Positions 47,992 through 58,582 of a stretch of 64,000 bases of DNA are shown one piece after another. A model generated the notes under the pieces. The model did no database searches. It saw only the letters and a list, made by a program, of their open reading frames with translations, and was not told the origin of the DNA. The position numbers and the translations under genes are program-made. The DNA lies in NCBI GenBank assembly GCA_005406025.1, contig BGZK01001393.1:62001-126000 (forward strand), given 5' to 3'. The stretch comes from Eumeta japonica (lineage: Eukaryota; Arthropoda; Insecta; Lepidoptera; Psychidae). How positions within the stretch are numbered: the first letter of the stretch is position 1; each line of letters opens with the position of its first letter.

Positions 47992-48700
47992 GTTCACTCC
48001 GATTTACAGAAATCGGATTCGATCAGATCTTGATGTGTTCTACGAATCTATTTTGACTATTTGTATGCGTGCGTGAGTACGTACTTGTGCGTGCGTGCGT
48101 GCGTGTGTGTGTAAGTACAAAGCTTTTATAACTTACGAACGCATTCACCAATATATATGTAGTTTGCCGCATTTAAAAGTAATCCACTCGACTTAGATTT
48201 GCTGAAAATTTTAACTAACTTCGCCGAGTCGAATTTAATAAATCTTAAAAATGAAATTTTCAGAGGAAGGCTTTTTGTAACAACTTTTAGACTACTGTTT
48301 CGTTTGACACCAAAATATAAACGGCTTTCATCTTCAAACAGTAGCATCGGCTGCCGCAAATTGCATAAAAATCGATAGGCTTGTTCAAGAGAAATCGTTA
48401 AAGAAACTTTTAAAAGTGTTTTTTCACAATATTATTAAACTAGTCTATCGAATCCAAAATCTAACCAGTTCTTTTTTTTAATAAACAACATCGTCAATAC
48501 AAACTATCAAATTTGATTTTTTTATTCGAGCGAAATCGTTAAAAAAAGTTTTGTTAAGTTGATGCATCCACCACATAGCCTTTAGTTAGAACCCTCAGAT
48601 TTTCACCTGCTTCTGTCCCTTTAGAACTCTTCAGGTAACACATCAATAAATGTCATAGAGGGAAGTTTTAAGAATGCCTGTAGGGTCAATTTTAAACGTC
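47992..48700 (+). repeat. Dispersed repeat, third unit of the 35.5-kb family
   Basis: Starts ttcactccgatttacagaaa, has cgatcagatcttgatgtgtt, a TGCG/TGTG simple tract (48064-48112), tttataacttacgaacgcat, tcggctgccgcaaattgcat, and ends with atgtcatagagggaagtttt plus aatgcctgtagggtcaattt, which equals the tandem unit of 36.8-37.25 kb. So the parent element joins both parts. Confidence 0.65.
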
Positions 48701-49295
48701 ATATATACGATGGAGACATAAATGTGGGTACACAAACTTCACCATTATTTAAATGGTAAAACCACACACATATCTTCGTCGAAATGAATCTTCGATCAAG
48801 GACAACTTTATACTAATTACAATATTTATTATGCGATTTAAGTTATAAGTAACCATAACCTACAAAGTACTTTTATAACATATTTGTATGGATTATGGAG
48901 TATGGTTATGGGTGGAAAAAAAAAAACTCGATTCCAATAAACATAAAGCATATTTTTAAATACACTCACTAGCAATAATTAGATGTCATTTTCTAAAAAT
49001 CGATATATTTTCTAAAGTTCAAAAAACTTCACATGTCCAATATGAATAAGTGATTTTTCTAGATAAAATATCACGCAATCGAGCCAAGATAAATAGCTAG
49101 CGCTTTACGCACTAGAGAAATATCATCGGTCTTTTCAGCGCTGCAAGATGAACTAGCAAAAAAAAGGAGTAGCGGTCCGCTGAAAGCGCTGGAAAGTTCA
49201 TCGAAACGATAAGGGCGTTCGACAGAAACCATATAAATAACCAACTCTTTTGTAGTCACCATCAGATATTTCTCGCGTATTTTAACTCTATTGTT
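48701..49295. other. AT-rich non-coding stretch
   Basis: Nothing recognised. Confidence 0.4.
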
Positions 49296-49760
49296 GTGTG
49301 TGATAAATTATCCTTGCCCGCTGCGGGCGAGTGTACGCTGAAAAAAAAAAATCAAACATGGCGCCGGCCGTTCGTGTCACGGGGTTTTATCGATTCCGGT
49401 CGGTCACGATCGCCGTTCGAGTCTCTAATTTATTATTTAAGCAACGTTATCGAGCACGGCCTTCATTTGTCATTGCGCGCCGGGAGCACGCCGTTCACAC
49501 AAGTCTCACATTTGGTAACATGAAAATAGATTATATCCGACAAATGAAAAATTACATTTTAATACTTTCTATATATTTGTCATGTGAACTGTGACAGCCC
49601 GTGTTGGTATATTGATTCGTTGTGGACGGAAGTCACGAACTTGCGTCGATACGGAAAAGTCAGCCGGACGCGCCGTAATGGTTCCCGCGCATTGGCACCA
49701 CGCTAAGTTAACTCCTGGCTGTTAGTTCTTAGTCATCCTATACGTTTCCACATTTGTCAC
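49296..49760. other. GC/CpG-rich patch with a possible short coding start
   Basis: Contains catggcgccggccgttcgtg at 49358-49377; an ATG in good context opens a 79-codon plus frame (49358-49594: MAPAVRVTGFYRFRSVTIAV start). No family is recognised. Equally, it may be a promoter or 5' region of the minus-strand DPP-like gene, whose upstream exons should lie on this side. Further GC-rich DNA at 49630-49720. Confidence 0.3.
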
Positions 49761-51145
49761 CTTTTAGGTCTTAAAATAGGATGATAAAATTTACAGGAAC
49801 ACATCTCCGCTCAGTCTATTATTGATATATTCTATGAAGGTAGATAAATGAGAACACGCTTAGTTATAAAAAAAAAATACATTCGTTTTCGACCACCAAT
49901 AATACGAAGTCAACTGTGAAGTACTTATGTTCTACCATTCATAGAATATACTTTTGCATAGAACCATATTTTCGGCACAATCGTGGGCAAAAAGATGTGC
50001 CTGTTTTTCGTTATTTTGTATCGTTCGACCGTGATGAAATATGAGTGATCATCTATAAATCAATCTTATGATATCCGTTTGTGTTTTAATATGTGAGATC
50101 GTAAATCTATTGTAACAAACCATGTGAAAAATGGACCACTGAACGCACACAGGACCTCTCGCGCCGGACGCATTGTATCTAAACGAAATCAAACAGAATA
50201 AAAAGCTAACGCTGTTCAAATACTGAAATATTTTAAAAATGTATTATGTCTTTCTGTCTATGTATATATGTATATATATATTGTATGTATATATATATCA
50301 ATGTATATGTAACAAAATCAATGCCCTATCACGAACATAATTTTTTATTACGATCAGGGGTCGCTTTTCAACTTTATCTATATAAATATCTGCCCTGGAA
50401 AAAAATGAGATAAAAAATCCTAAACATTGCGCTATCGAGCGCCATTTCGTGGATTTTCGAGGTTATTACATTGTCGCTGAGTCATTGCTTTTCAACTACA
50501 AATGGCACGCCTACGTAACTTACAGACCCTCTATAAATAAAATACGTAGCAATTTTTGATAAGCTTCAAAAAAGGAGGTTATCAATTTGATAGGTACGTG
50601 CATAATATTTTTCGAATTGCAATAATTTACATACTACAATCTATTGGAGTTTCCAAACAAATATTCAATCATATGTATGTTTGTCCACACATTTATCCGA
50701 AACTATCAATCGAATTGTGATCACTGTTTTCTGTTGGCTTACATTTACTTTAATTTAAGGAACAATACAAATTTTATCAAAATCAGTTCATTCGTTTTCA
50801 AGACATAGACTAATACGGATAAGCGTGATGACGTCGCTTATCAATATGACCTAGGGGTGTGACGTTAAAGAAAAAATATCTGAAAACCTTGGTCAAATTC
50901 TAATACATATAATAAAAATCAAAATGACTAAAACCAAACTGGTCTGACGGTACAAATCCACGGCGAGAAGTAAAAATCAGTAAGATTACCAGACCATCCT
51001 ATGCAAGCTACTCGAGTGGAATATTATTGCTCGATGGTAAATAAGATGAAGTTCTAGCTGTAGGATTGCTACGTAAAAGCAGCATTTCTTGGTACGCTCG
51101 TATATTGTGACGTTGTTTTAAAAGTTTCTTGGGCATACTTTTTCG
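49761..51145. other. Non-coding stretch with a retroelement-like tail
   Basis: 50770-50830 (caaaatcagttcattcgttt then tcaagacatagactaatacg) resembles a phrase common in insect repeat tails. Small TA runs at 50270-50300. Otherwise nothing. Confidence 0.4.
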
Positions 51146-51183
51146 TTGATTGAAGACGCACGTGTGCGTGCGTCTTCAATCAA
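51146..51183. repeat. Perfect inverted repeat, 17-bp arms, 4-nt loop
   Basis: ttgattgaagacgcacg (51146-51162), loop TGTG, exact reverse complement (51167-51183). It is followed directly by another 8-bp-arm hairpin (aaagagct, GT, agctcttt, 51182-51199). Confidence 0.9.
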
Positions 51184-51384
51184 AGAGCTGTAGCTCTTTA
51201 GTAAGTATTGTTACTGCGTACATATAGAGAAGTCTGCGTTTCTGACCTTGCCTTTCGCGTTGCTGGTCAAGTTTTTTTTTTGCATACAATGCTTTCTTTT
51301 TCGTGCTCGCGAATGTTTCGCTTTTTAGAAGCACCTCTTGACGACAATCTCCCCATTTTAAGAATAAAAATACAACACTACACT

Positions 51385-51905
51385 TATCAATTAATGAAGG
51401 CAACAAGGAACATATACATAGACTCACGGCCGTTTCTCAGAAGGGTAGGCATAGACTATAAATTTTCACATGGTACGATCTTTGCATATCTCGCTTGCTT
51501 CATTTACATCCATTAATCTTTTCACGCAAGCTCGTCGCTTTGGAGTACCTTTTTGATATGCCACCAATACGGTCTGCATAGGGTTTTCTAGGGTCACCCT
51601 TTCCACCCTTTCCACCGGTCGTTCAATAGATTTGCCTCGTCAGTCTACTTCCATTCATCCTTTCCATATGGCCCAACCACCGCAACAGACACTAGTCACT
51701 GCATCTTCCTTCAAAGTACACCGCGCACTAACATCACTGTTCCTACATTTATGTTTCAGAGACACTCCACACATATATCAGATAGAGATCGCATCTCCAC
51801 CGCATTGATTCTACTTTCATTTTCCTTCTGCCATACCCAACTTTTACAACTTTCGCTATTTACGTAAGCGTAAGGATCAGGACCTCTATGCTAACAATGA
51901 AAACA
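51385..51905 (-). pseudogene. LINE C-terminal fragment (WFGHMERM-type)
   Basis: On the minus strand the sequence reads KSWVWQKENESRINAVEMRS, then SDICGVSLKHKCRNSDVSAR and LKEDAVTS, followed (frameshifted) by the region that in the family reads RWFGHLERM, here decayed, then NPMQTVLVAYQKGTPKRRAC, LMDVNEASEICKDRTM and a stop-bearing KFIVYAYPSEKRP. This is the region after the RT domain of an arthropod LINE. Only the last part of ORF2 and about 50-100 bp of 3' UTR are present; it is broken by stops and frameshifts. A downstream 83-codon minus frame (51176-51427) is not part of it. Confidence 0.8.
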
Positions 51906-52601
51906 TTAAATATTTATAACATTATTATTTATTACAAACAAATTTTTCAGTTTTTATTTTAAACTAAAAATTACGAAATTAAAAAAGTAATAAAAAAAAT
52001 AAAGCGACTTAAAAAAAGTAAAGTCAATATCATGAAATAATATTTATATATATATATATGAAATTAACCGACAAAAAACAAAATCAAAAGTAGGAACGAA
52101 ACAAATTAGGGGGTTGCAATTTTTTTTGAGGTCGGTGTAGTATATTAATATTAGTATCTACTACATACTCATTGTTAAAAACGAAAAAAGCAACATTTCC
52201 CGTGGGTAGTTATCATACTCCCACGGCAAACACGATAGGCGACAAGCAAAACTCAGTTGGCCAGGTATTTCCATTAAACTTAGAATAGACCGACGACGAC
52301 GATGACCTAAGAAAAATTATCTTCACAATTTTATCTATGATCGAATCATAGACAGCAAAATCATGCTATCTTTAGCAAAATCATGTTAAAATGATAAATT
52401 ATGATTCGCCTGATGAATGCCAGTAAAGTCTATGACATAAAAAAAAGAGAAAGTTTGCAAAGGCTCCCAGTTTAAATTTATGTAAAGAATTTATTTAAAT
52501 TAAACCTTTTTGATTATTGCATTGCATATTGCAACATGAAACAATTTTTTTCGTAATTCTCGAAAATGTGTATAAACATATCTTCAAAGTTACCCGATCA
52601 A
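51906..52601. other. AT-rich non-coding stretch
   Basis: Nothing recognised beyond a short TA run near 52047-52060. Confidence 0.4.
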
Positions 52602-52811
52602 GGGCCTCTTCCACTATCTCCTTTTAAACTCACTTTTAACAAAAAGTCACTTTTAGAATAAAATTTGGATTCCACGTCCTCCTTTTAACGGCTCGGCTGT
52701 GCGGGCTGAAACCTTAAAATTAACTTAAAATTAAGTTATGAAATTTAAAATTAATTTTAAAAGTGACTCTTAGTTAAAAGCGAGTTTCAAAGGAGATGGT
52801 GGAAGTAGCCC
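52602..52811. mobile_element. PIF/Harbinger-like MITE (copy 3)
   Basis: About 210 bp; left end gggcctcttccactatctcc, internal aacaaaaagtcacttttaga, centre with short aaattaa repeats, right end ggagatggtggaagtagccc. Right flank TTA, left flank CAA, so the TWA duplication is not intact. Same family as the copies at 25.0 and 26.5 kb. Confidence 0.75.
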
Positions 52812-53879
52812 TTAATCTGGAAGGGACATCACAGAGCTGTGATGTACAACTTCAGTGGTACATGAAACTGACATTGAACTTGATTTTTATAAAAATAATA
52901 CTTTAATAAATTTTTCAATTAAACCTATTTTTCTACTTTTTCTCAAAACAATGTAATCCATATTTACATTTTATTAAAAATTATAATATTCTCAGCATAA
53001 ATCAGCTATATTGTTGAATTTTGCTTCACTCTAGTAGAAATATCTGTAAAATGTAAATGAATACGGACCACGTGCTCTTAAATACCAAATAAGATGTATG
53101 ACGCCCAAATGATGTTTTCGAGCTCACGAAAACATTATTGCTAATATTTTCGAACTTTTAGAAAACAAAAATTGTTTTGAGGTGTGTATATATTTTCGAG
53201 TTCAAAAGTATCGGCATTCTCTTTTAAAATTATTAAAGATTGAAATAAATTAGCAAACAATTATTGTTCGAATATTTAGTCACCGATTTGAACAGAGTTT
53301 GCATCATCATTAGCTCAAAGCATTAGCTCAAAAAGCAATTAGATTTTAAAAACTGGTCAGACAAGAAATCTAAAAGTTATTTTTTAGTTTTTTTTTCATA
53401 TTTCCACTGTCATATCTTTTGAGTAAATAAATTTATTTTACGGGGAATTACGGAGTTCAACGTAGTTTTTGAGTACAAAAGTTTATTTTACTTTAAAATA
53501 TATATTTGAAAAAACATAAAAATTATTGTGAAAACATTTTTAATTAAATTTTTTATTAAAATTTTTTCGTTCACTATATTTTTCGAAGAAATAAACTAAC
53601 TGATTTCGTTCAGCTTTATAGCGTTTGATGACATATTATTAGGAATAAGCAAATTAGATTTTGGAATCGATCGATTCCATTTATTATAAATTAGTTATAA
53701 TATTCGCAAATAATTTTTAGATTTTTCAAAATACACAGCCGTTTGATGTCAAAGTTTCACAAATTCTAAATTAAATTCGCATTCATGACAATGATCTTCA
53801 ACATTACCCAACCTACACTAGACATGCGTAGATGGCTTAATAGTCATACTATTTATTCTGTCTGAAATAAAAATATTGT
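52812..53879. other. AT-rich non-coding stretch
   Basis: No gene recognised. No N-terminal part of the 55-kb gene-like frame is found on this far side of the LINE. Confidence 0.4.
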
Positions 53880-55045
53880 TCAAATTCAAATTCAATGTAA
53901 CTTTATTTCATAGGTTACAAAATAACACTTGAAATGCGTCATATTTTTTGCGAATTTACACTTTACCGCTCATTCGGAGGGCAGTTTTCCCTTAGGAAGA
54001 ACGAACACGAAACTTATGGGTAACTCTTTTCTAATTTGCTCATACAAAGCCAAAACGAATACAAAACCATTAAGAACGAAACAACCCGGTAAGAAGTCGA
54101 GCTGCTTATACCCATGGATATTTGTCTTTTAAATATTCAGAAATGATATAATACACTTTTTTACTCAGTGATTATCTGATAACACTCTTAAATTTATATG
54201 AGGGTAAATCTTGTATCTACCGAAACCTTATTGAATAGGCGCACACAGAGCCCTTTAAATGAATTTGTGACTTTACTTAGTCGACTAACATTTAAAATCA
54301 GTTTGTTATTATTTCTGGTATTGCGTTTATGTCGACTACTATTTCTTTTCAACATTTGTGATTTTTTTAACGTATAATAAATTTTCATAAATGAATTAAG
54401 ATTCCAGAGTTAGGATTCCAATCCCCTTAAACTTATTTCTAAGAGATGCATGAGGTCCGAGCTTGTAAATCGCGCGAATGGTCCACTTCTGCAGCACGAA
54501 AAATCTATGAATATCCGCGCCGTTTCCCCAGAGCAAGATGCCATACAATATCAGACTATAGAGACAACGAAAATAAACCAATCTAGTAGTTTCGACGTCT
54601 GATAAATTTCTTATTTTTTTGACTGTATAGGCGGCAGAGCTAAGCCTTTTCACCAACTTATTTATATAAAGACACCATTCAAGCTTGTTATCTCAAGTGA
54701 TTCCGGAACACGGTATCATTAACAAACTCCAATTCTTTGTTACGTACTGAAATAGTTCCGGGTCCATGTCTTACATTTGAAATTGAGAATCTATTACATT
54801 TTGTTTTCATTTCATTAAGATGTAAGTTATTTGCATTAAACCTTTTCTCTACCTTAGAGATAGCATTGTTCACATCGTCATAAGTGTGCTGTTGTCTTTT
54901 AACTTTCAATAGCAAATAAGTATTATCTGCAAACAGTAATATCTCATGAAAATCCTTAACAAGGCTACGGAAATCATTTATGTAGACTAAAAAAAGAAAG
55001 GGACCAAGATTTGACCCTGTGGTACACCCATGTGGAAACGGAAGT
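53880..55045 (-). pseudogene. Jockey/CR1-like LINE, 5'-truncated 3' end (copy B)
   Basis: Minus strand, three successive frames. 55050-54688 encodes TTGSNLGPFLFLVYINDF (RT motif 4), LLFADNTYLLLKVK (FADD with Asp to Asn at the second catalytic position) and VEKRFNANNLHLNEMKTKC. 54656-54396 encodes KRLSSAAYTVKKIRNLSDVE and FRCLYSLILYGILLWGN. 54388-54194 encodes the C-terminal RNTRNNNKLILNVSRLSKVT and KGLCVRLFNKV. A one-base deletion lies at about 55017, since GVPQG is read in one frame and SNLGP in the next. The 3' UTR is shared with copy A (ctttatttcataggtt) and ends in CAAATT-type short repeats at 53881-53895. The upstream break at about 55040 abuts the plus-strand gene-like frame. Non-functional. 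Confidence 0.9.
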
Positions 55046-56295
55046 ACCAATTTCGAGCCAGAACATTGACAGTGATGCCTTTAGTGAATGTGAAATTAGG
55101 GAAACTGAACCACACTTGATTTCACAGAGTGAATTAAATGACCTTGTAAGAGACCTGCAGCTTTCAAAAAGTAAGTCCGAATTGCTTGCTTCACGGCTTC
55201 AGCAATGGAATCTGTTAGCTCCTGATACCCGAGTGACTGTGTACCGCAACCGGAGTAAGCAATTTGCTGAGTATTTTGAATCAAATGATGAGTATCAGTA
55301 TTGTCGTGATGTTCGTGGTCTATTCAAGTCTATGGACCAGTCGTATGATCCTGAAGAATGGCGTTTATTCATTGATTGCTCAAAAGTGAGTCTGAAAGCA
55401 GTATTACTACACAATGGTAACAAAAAGCCGTCCATTCCCATAGGTCATGCGGTAAATACTAAAGAATCTTACGAGACAATGAAAACATTAATTAAGCTTA
55501 TTAAATATGAACAGCACAATTGGAAAGTGTGTGGAGATCTCAAAGTTGTGGGATTACTTCTTGGTTTGCAGAGTGGCTATACCAAATATTGCTGTTTTCT
55601 ATGTTTATGGGACAGTAGGGCCAGAAGAGATCACTATATTAAGAAAGATTGGCCTGTACGTAATGAATATATACCTAACAAAATGAATGTTAAACACAAT
55701 CCACTGGTTGATAAAAAAAAATGTATTTCTACCGCCGCTTCATATAAAACTGGGATTAATAAAAAATTTTGTGAAAGCACTTGACAAAAATAGATCTGCT
55801 TTAAAATACTTAAGTAACGTTTTTCCTAATCTTTCTGATGCCAAACTCAAAGAGGGAATCTTTGTGGGCCCCCAAATAAGAAAGGTATTAAAAGATGAAA
55901 ATTTTGAACGTCACTTATCCAATGTAGAAAAAGATGCTTGGTTTTCTTTTAAAGCGATAGTAAAAAATTTCTTAGGCAACAATAAAACAGAAGATTATGT
56001 AGAAATTGTCTCCAATTTGTTGACGAATTACCACAAAACGGGAGTGAACATGTCTTTGAAAATTCATTTTCTACATTCTTACCTGGATTTTTTCCCTGAA
56101 AACCTGGGAAGCGTAAGCGATGAATATGGTGAACGTTTTCATCAAGATTTAAAGACCTTTGAAGAGAGATACCAAGGTTTTTGGGACAAGAATATGTTGG
56201 CCGATTACTGTTGGTCTACTTTAAGAGAAAGTGATAGTCATCAGTATAATAGAAGGAGTAATTTGTGTCATTTTTTTTTTTTCAGTATTTCATAA
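55045..56295 (+). pseudogene. Unknown-function protein family, multi-copy type, broken by one frameshift
   Basis: Frame 1 runs through 55784 and frame 2 covers 55687-56295; the natural switch is in an A9 run at 55713-55721, after NPLVD and before FLPPLHIKLGLIKNFVKAL. Seen in order: acidic or polar N-terminus, PHLISQSELNDLVRDLQLSK, LQQWNLLAPDTRVTVYRNRS, EEWRLFIDCSKVSLKAVLLH, CGDLKVVGLLLGLQSGYTKY, a CCFLCLWDSRARRDHY block that could bind zinc, GIFVGPQIRKVL, FLGNNKTEDYVEIV, MSLKIHFLHSYLDFFPENLG, DEYGERFHQDLKTFEERYQG and WDKNMLADYCWSTLRESD. I recall highly similar hypothetical proteins in many copies in arthropod and some other invertebrate genomes, but no named function; copy number suggests a mobile-element origin. 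Conserved spacing, coding composition and only one lesion (other than the missing N-terminus cut by the LINE at its left) point to recent loss or a homopolymer error. The frame ends at a T12 run. Confidence 0.7.
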
Positions 56296-58040
56296 GCTAA
56301 AATTTAAAAATGTAAATATATCAAATTTTAAAAAACTTGACGTCCTAATTTTTTTTCCACTTCAGCATCCTACTTAGGGTTAACTGTTCTACCGATGTGC
56401 ATTAGTTTCATCTCTGGGTAAAACATGTTGTAAACTAGTGTTATAATAGAAAGACCATGAATGTCAGCAGTCCTCTTCATGTCTAAAGATTTAAATTTAA
56501 ACTCCAAATTAATATTACAAATCGAACTATTTTTCTTCAGTAATGTGGATAGTCATGTTTATCCGGCGGGGCGATTAAACCTAACACAACAACGATATCG
56601 TTGAACCGCTGTCTACCTATCGATATTAATGTACCGCACACGGCGGTCTATTATCTACGGGGCGACAGAATAACCCTCGATCGCGGCTCTAGTAATATTC
56701 ATATTAATCTATGATCGCTGTATTAGGTCTGATCTCGGAGTACCAAAGTGTTCGCTATTACGGCAATGATCGAGACAGTTGTTTATTCACTCGTGGATTG
56801 CAAATTATAAAATATCTTTCATTTTTTTCTTTAAATGATGTTTGTTTGGCGTTTCAAATGAAAAGACAGAAGAACACACAACTCGTATTTTTTTAATTTT
56901 TTGAATTTAATATATAGATGTATGTTACATTATATATTAATTAACGTTCAATTAAACTTACGATATTATAATAATTTTCTGAAGTTCAAACTTTTTTTAT
57001 ACCTAATTGCTTTTCTAAAAAGTCATGATTAAGTAAAAATGAAAATGACAAGTGAATATTTTTAATAATAATATTTTAAAGTAAAAAGAATTGAAAGTGC
57101 CATCTATTAGAACCCAATCTCTTCGAAACAGTTGGTAACGAAGAGATACATTTACTTACTAGTATTAGAGGTCGTTAATACTTGTGAATTGGCTCTTTCA
57201 TTTAAAATGTGAATTTTTTCGTCTATATTTATTTATTTTTAATAATTATATTTTTATGAATTATAATTTAACGACACCGAACCAAATATCCATTTTGAAT
57301 AGGGAACTACATGCTTTAATTTCAAAAAAAAAGAAAAGCTAACTTAATAGCTTTTTTTCAAAAGTATCGTCAAATTTTATAACTTTGCCCGCTTTTTTCA
57401 ATATTTTCGATCATAACTTAAAAATACGCGTTTTATGGAAAACCATAGCTAATAACACTAATAACCGTCAATCATGGATTCAAATTTGATATTCATAAGC
57501 CTCGAAATTAAATTATTTTAAGAGTTATAGACATATCAACATGCGTACAAAATTAGATGCCAATGTGCCCAACTTTGCCAACCTTACATTGCTAAGACCT
57601 ACAATAATGAAATTAAGATATATTGAATTAGGTAGGGCAATATTGTGACGCAATTTTCCAAAAGGAATAAAATAACATTCTATTAGCCAAAAATCGTCTC
57701 TAAAGTCTTTTAGGTAAAGTTAGATAGCCTTTTATATTTTCTTCATATAAATACATCAGAAGGGCCAGAGTTATCAAAATATAAACAATTTCATTCAAAA
57801 AATCATTACTATTCATTACTCAGGCTGCTGCATCAAATTTGTGGTGCATCATCTTTATCCAGGTCAAAACTTTGTTTTCCACAAAATTTTTAAGTCGACT
57901 TTTTTTTTATTTTTTTTCAAATTTGTACAATATCTTTTCTCATCACATTACAAACTAGCGAACCCGGATTAACTCGCTTAAGTTAATGCTATGTGAGTAG
58001 TGGGACTTGAAAGGTTATTACTCATTAGGTCCGTGTTCTC
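56296..58040. other. Non-coding stretch
   Basis: No supported gene. A GC-rich patch at 56560-56700 (cggcggggcgattaaaccta; gtaccgcacacggcggtcta) is unexplained. The rest is AT-rich. Confidence 0.45.
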
Positions 58041-58582
58041 TTTAAAAGCGCCATCTGTAAGATAATAAAATAAAATCAGTGTGATTCTTTTAAAGCGCCA
58101 TCTAATAATCGTAAAATGTAAGTCACTGTTTCCTATAAAAGCGCCATCTATTACATCGTAGAATGTAAGTCAGTGTTTTCTTTAAAAGCGGCATCTGTTA
58201 GATCGTGAAAAGCAAGTCACTGTTTTTCTTAAAAGCGCCATCTGTTAGATCGTAAAATATAAGTCACTGGTTCCTATTAAAGCGCCATCTGTTAGATCGT
58301 AAAATGCAAGTCACTGATTCCTATAAATGCGCCATCTGTTAAATCGTAAAATGTAGGTCAGTGTTTTCTTTAAAAGCGCCATCTGTTAGATTGTAAAATG
58401 CAAATCAGTGTTGATTTTAAAAGCGCCATCTGTTAAATCGTGAAATTTAAGTCAGTGTATTCTTTAAAAGCGGCATCTAACGATCGTAAAATGTAAAGTC
58501 ACTGGTTCTTATAAAAGCGCCATCTGGTAGATCGTGAAAAGCAAGTCACTGATTCCTATAAAAGCGCCATCTGGTAGATCTA
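58041..58582. repeat. 47-bp minisatellite, 12 units
   Basis: The core gcgccatct (gcggcatct in units 4 and 10) starts at 58048, 58095, 58141, 58188, 58235, 58282, 58329, 58376, 58423, 58470, 58517 and 58564: spacing 47 bp throughout except one 46. Each unit reads approximately AAAAGCGCCATCTGTTAGAT, then CGTAAAATGTAAGTCA, then GTGTTTTCTTT. Units differ by a few substitutions but hardly by length. Not coding in any frame. Confidence 0.97.

Noticed and set aside
55096..55284. Minus-strand frame within the unknown-family gene
   Set aside because: Shadow of the plus-strand coding sequence.
58041..58582. Regularly spaced array resembling a CRISPR
   Set aside because: The whole 47-bp unit is repeated, with no unrelated spacers between conserved repeats, and the sequence is clearly from an animal genome. 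It is a minisatellite.
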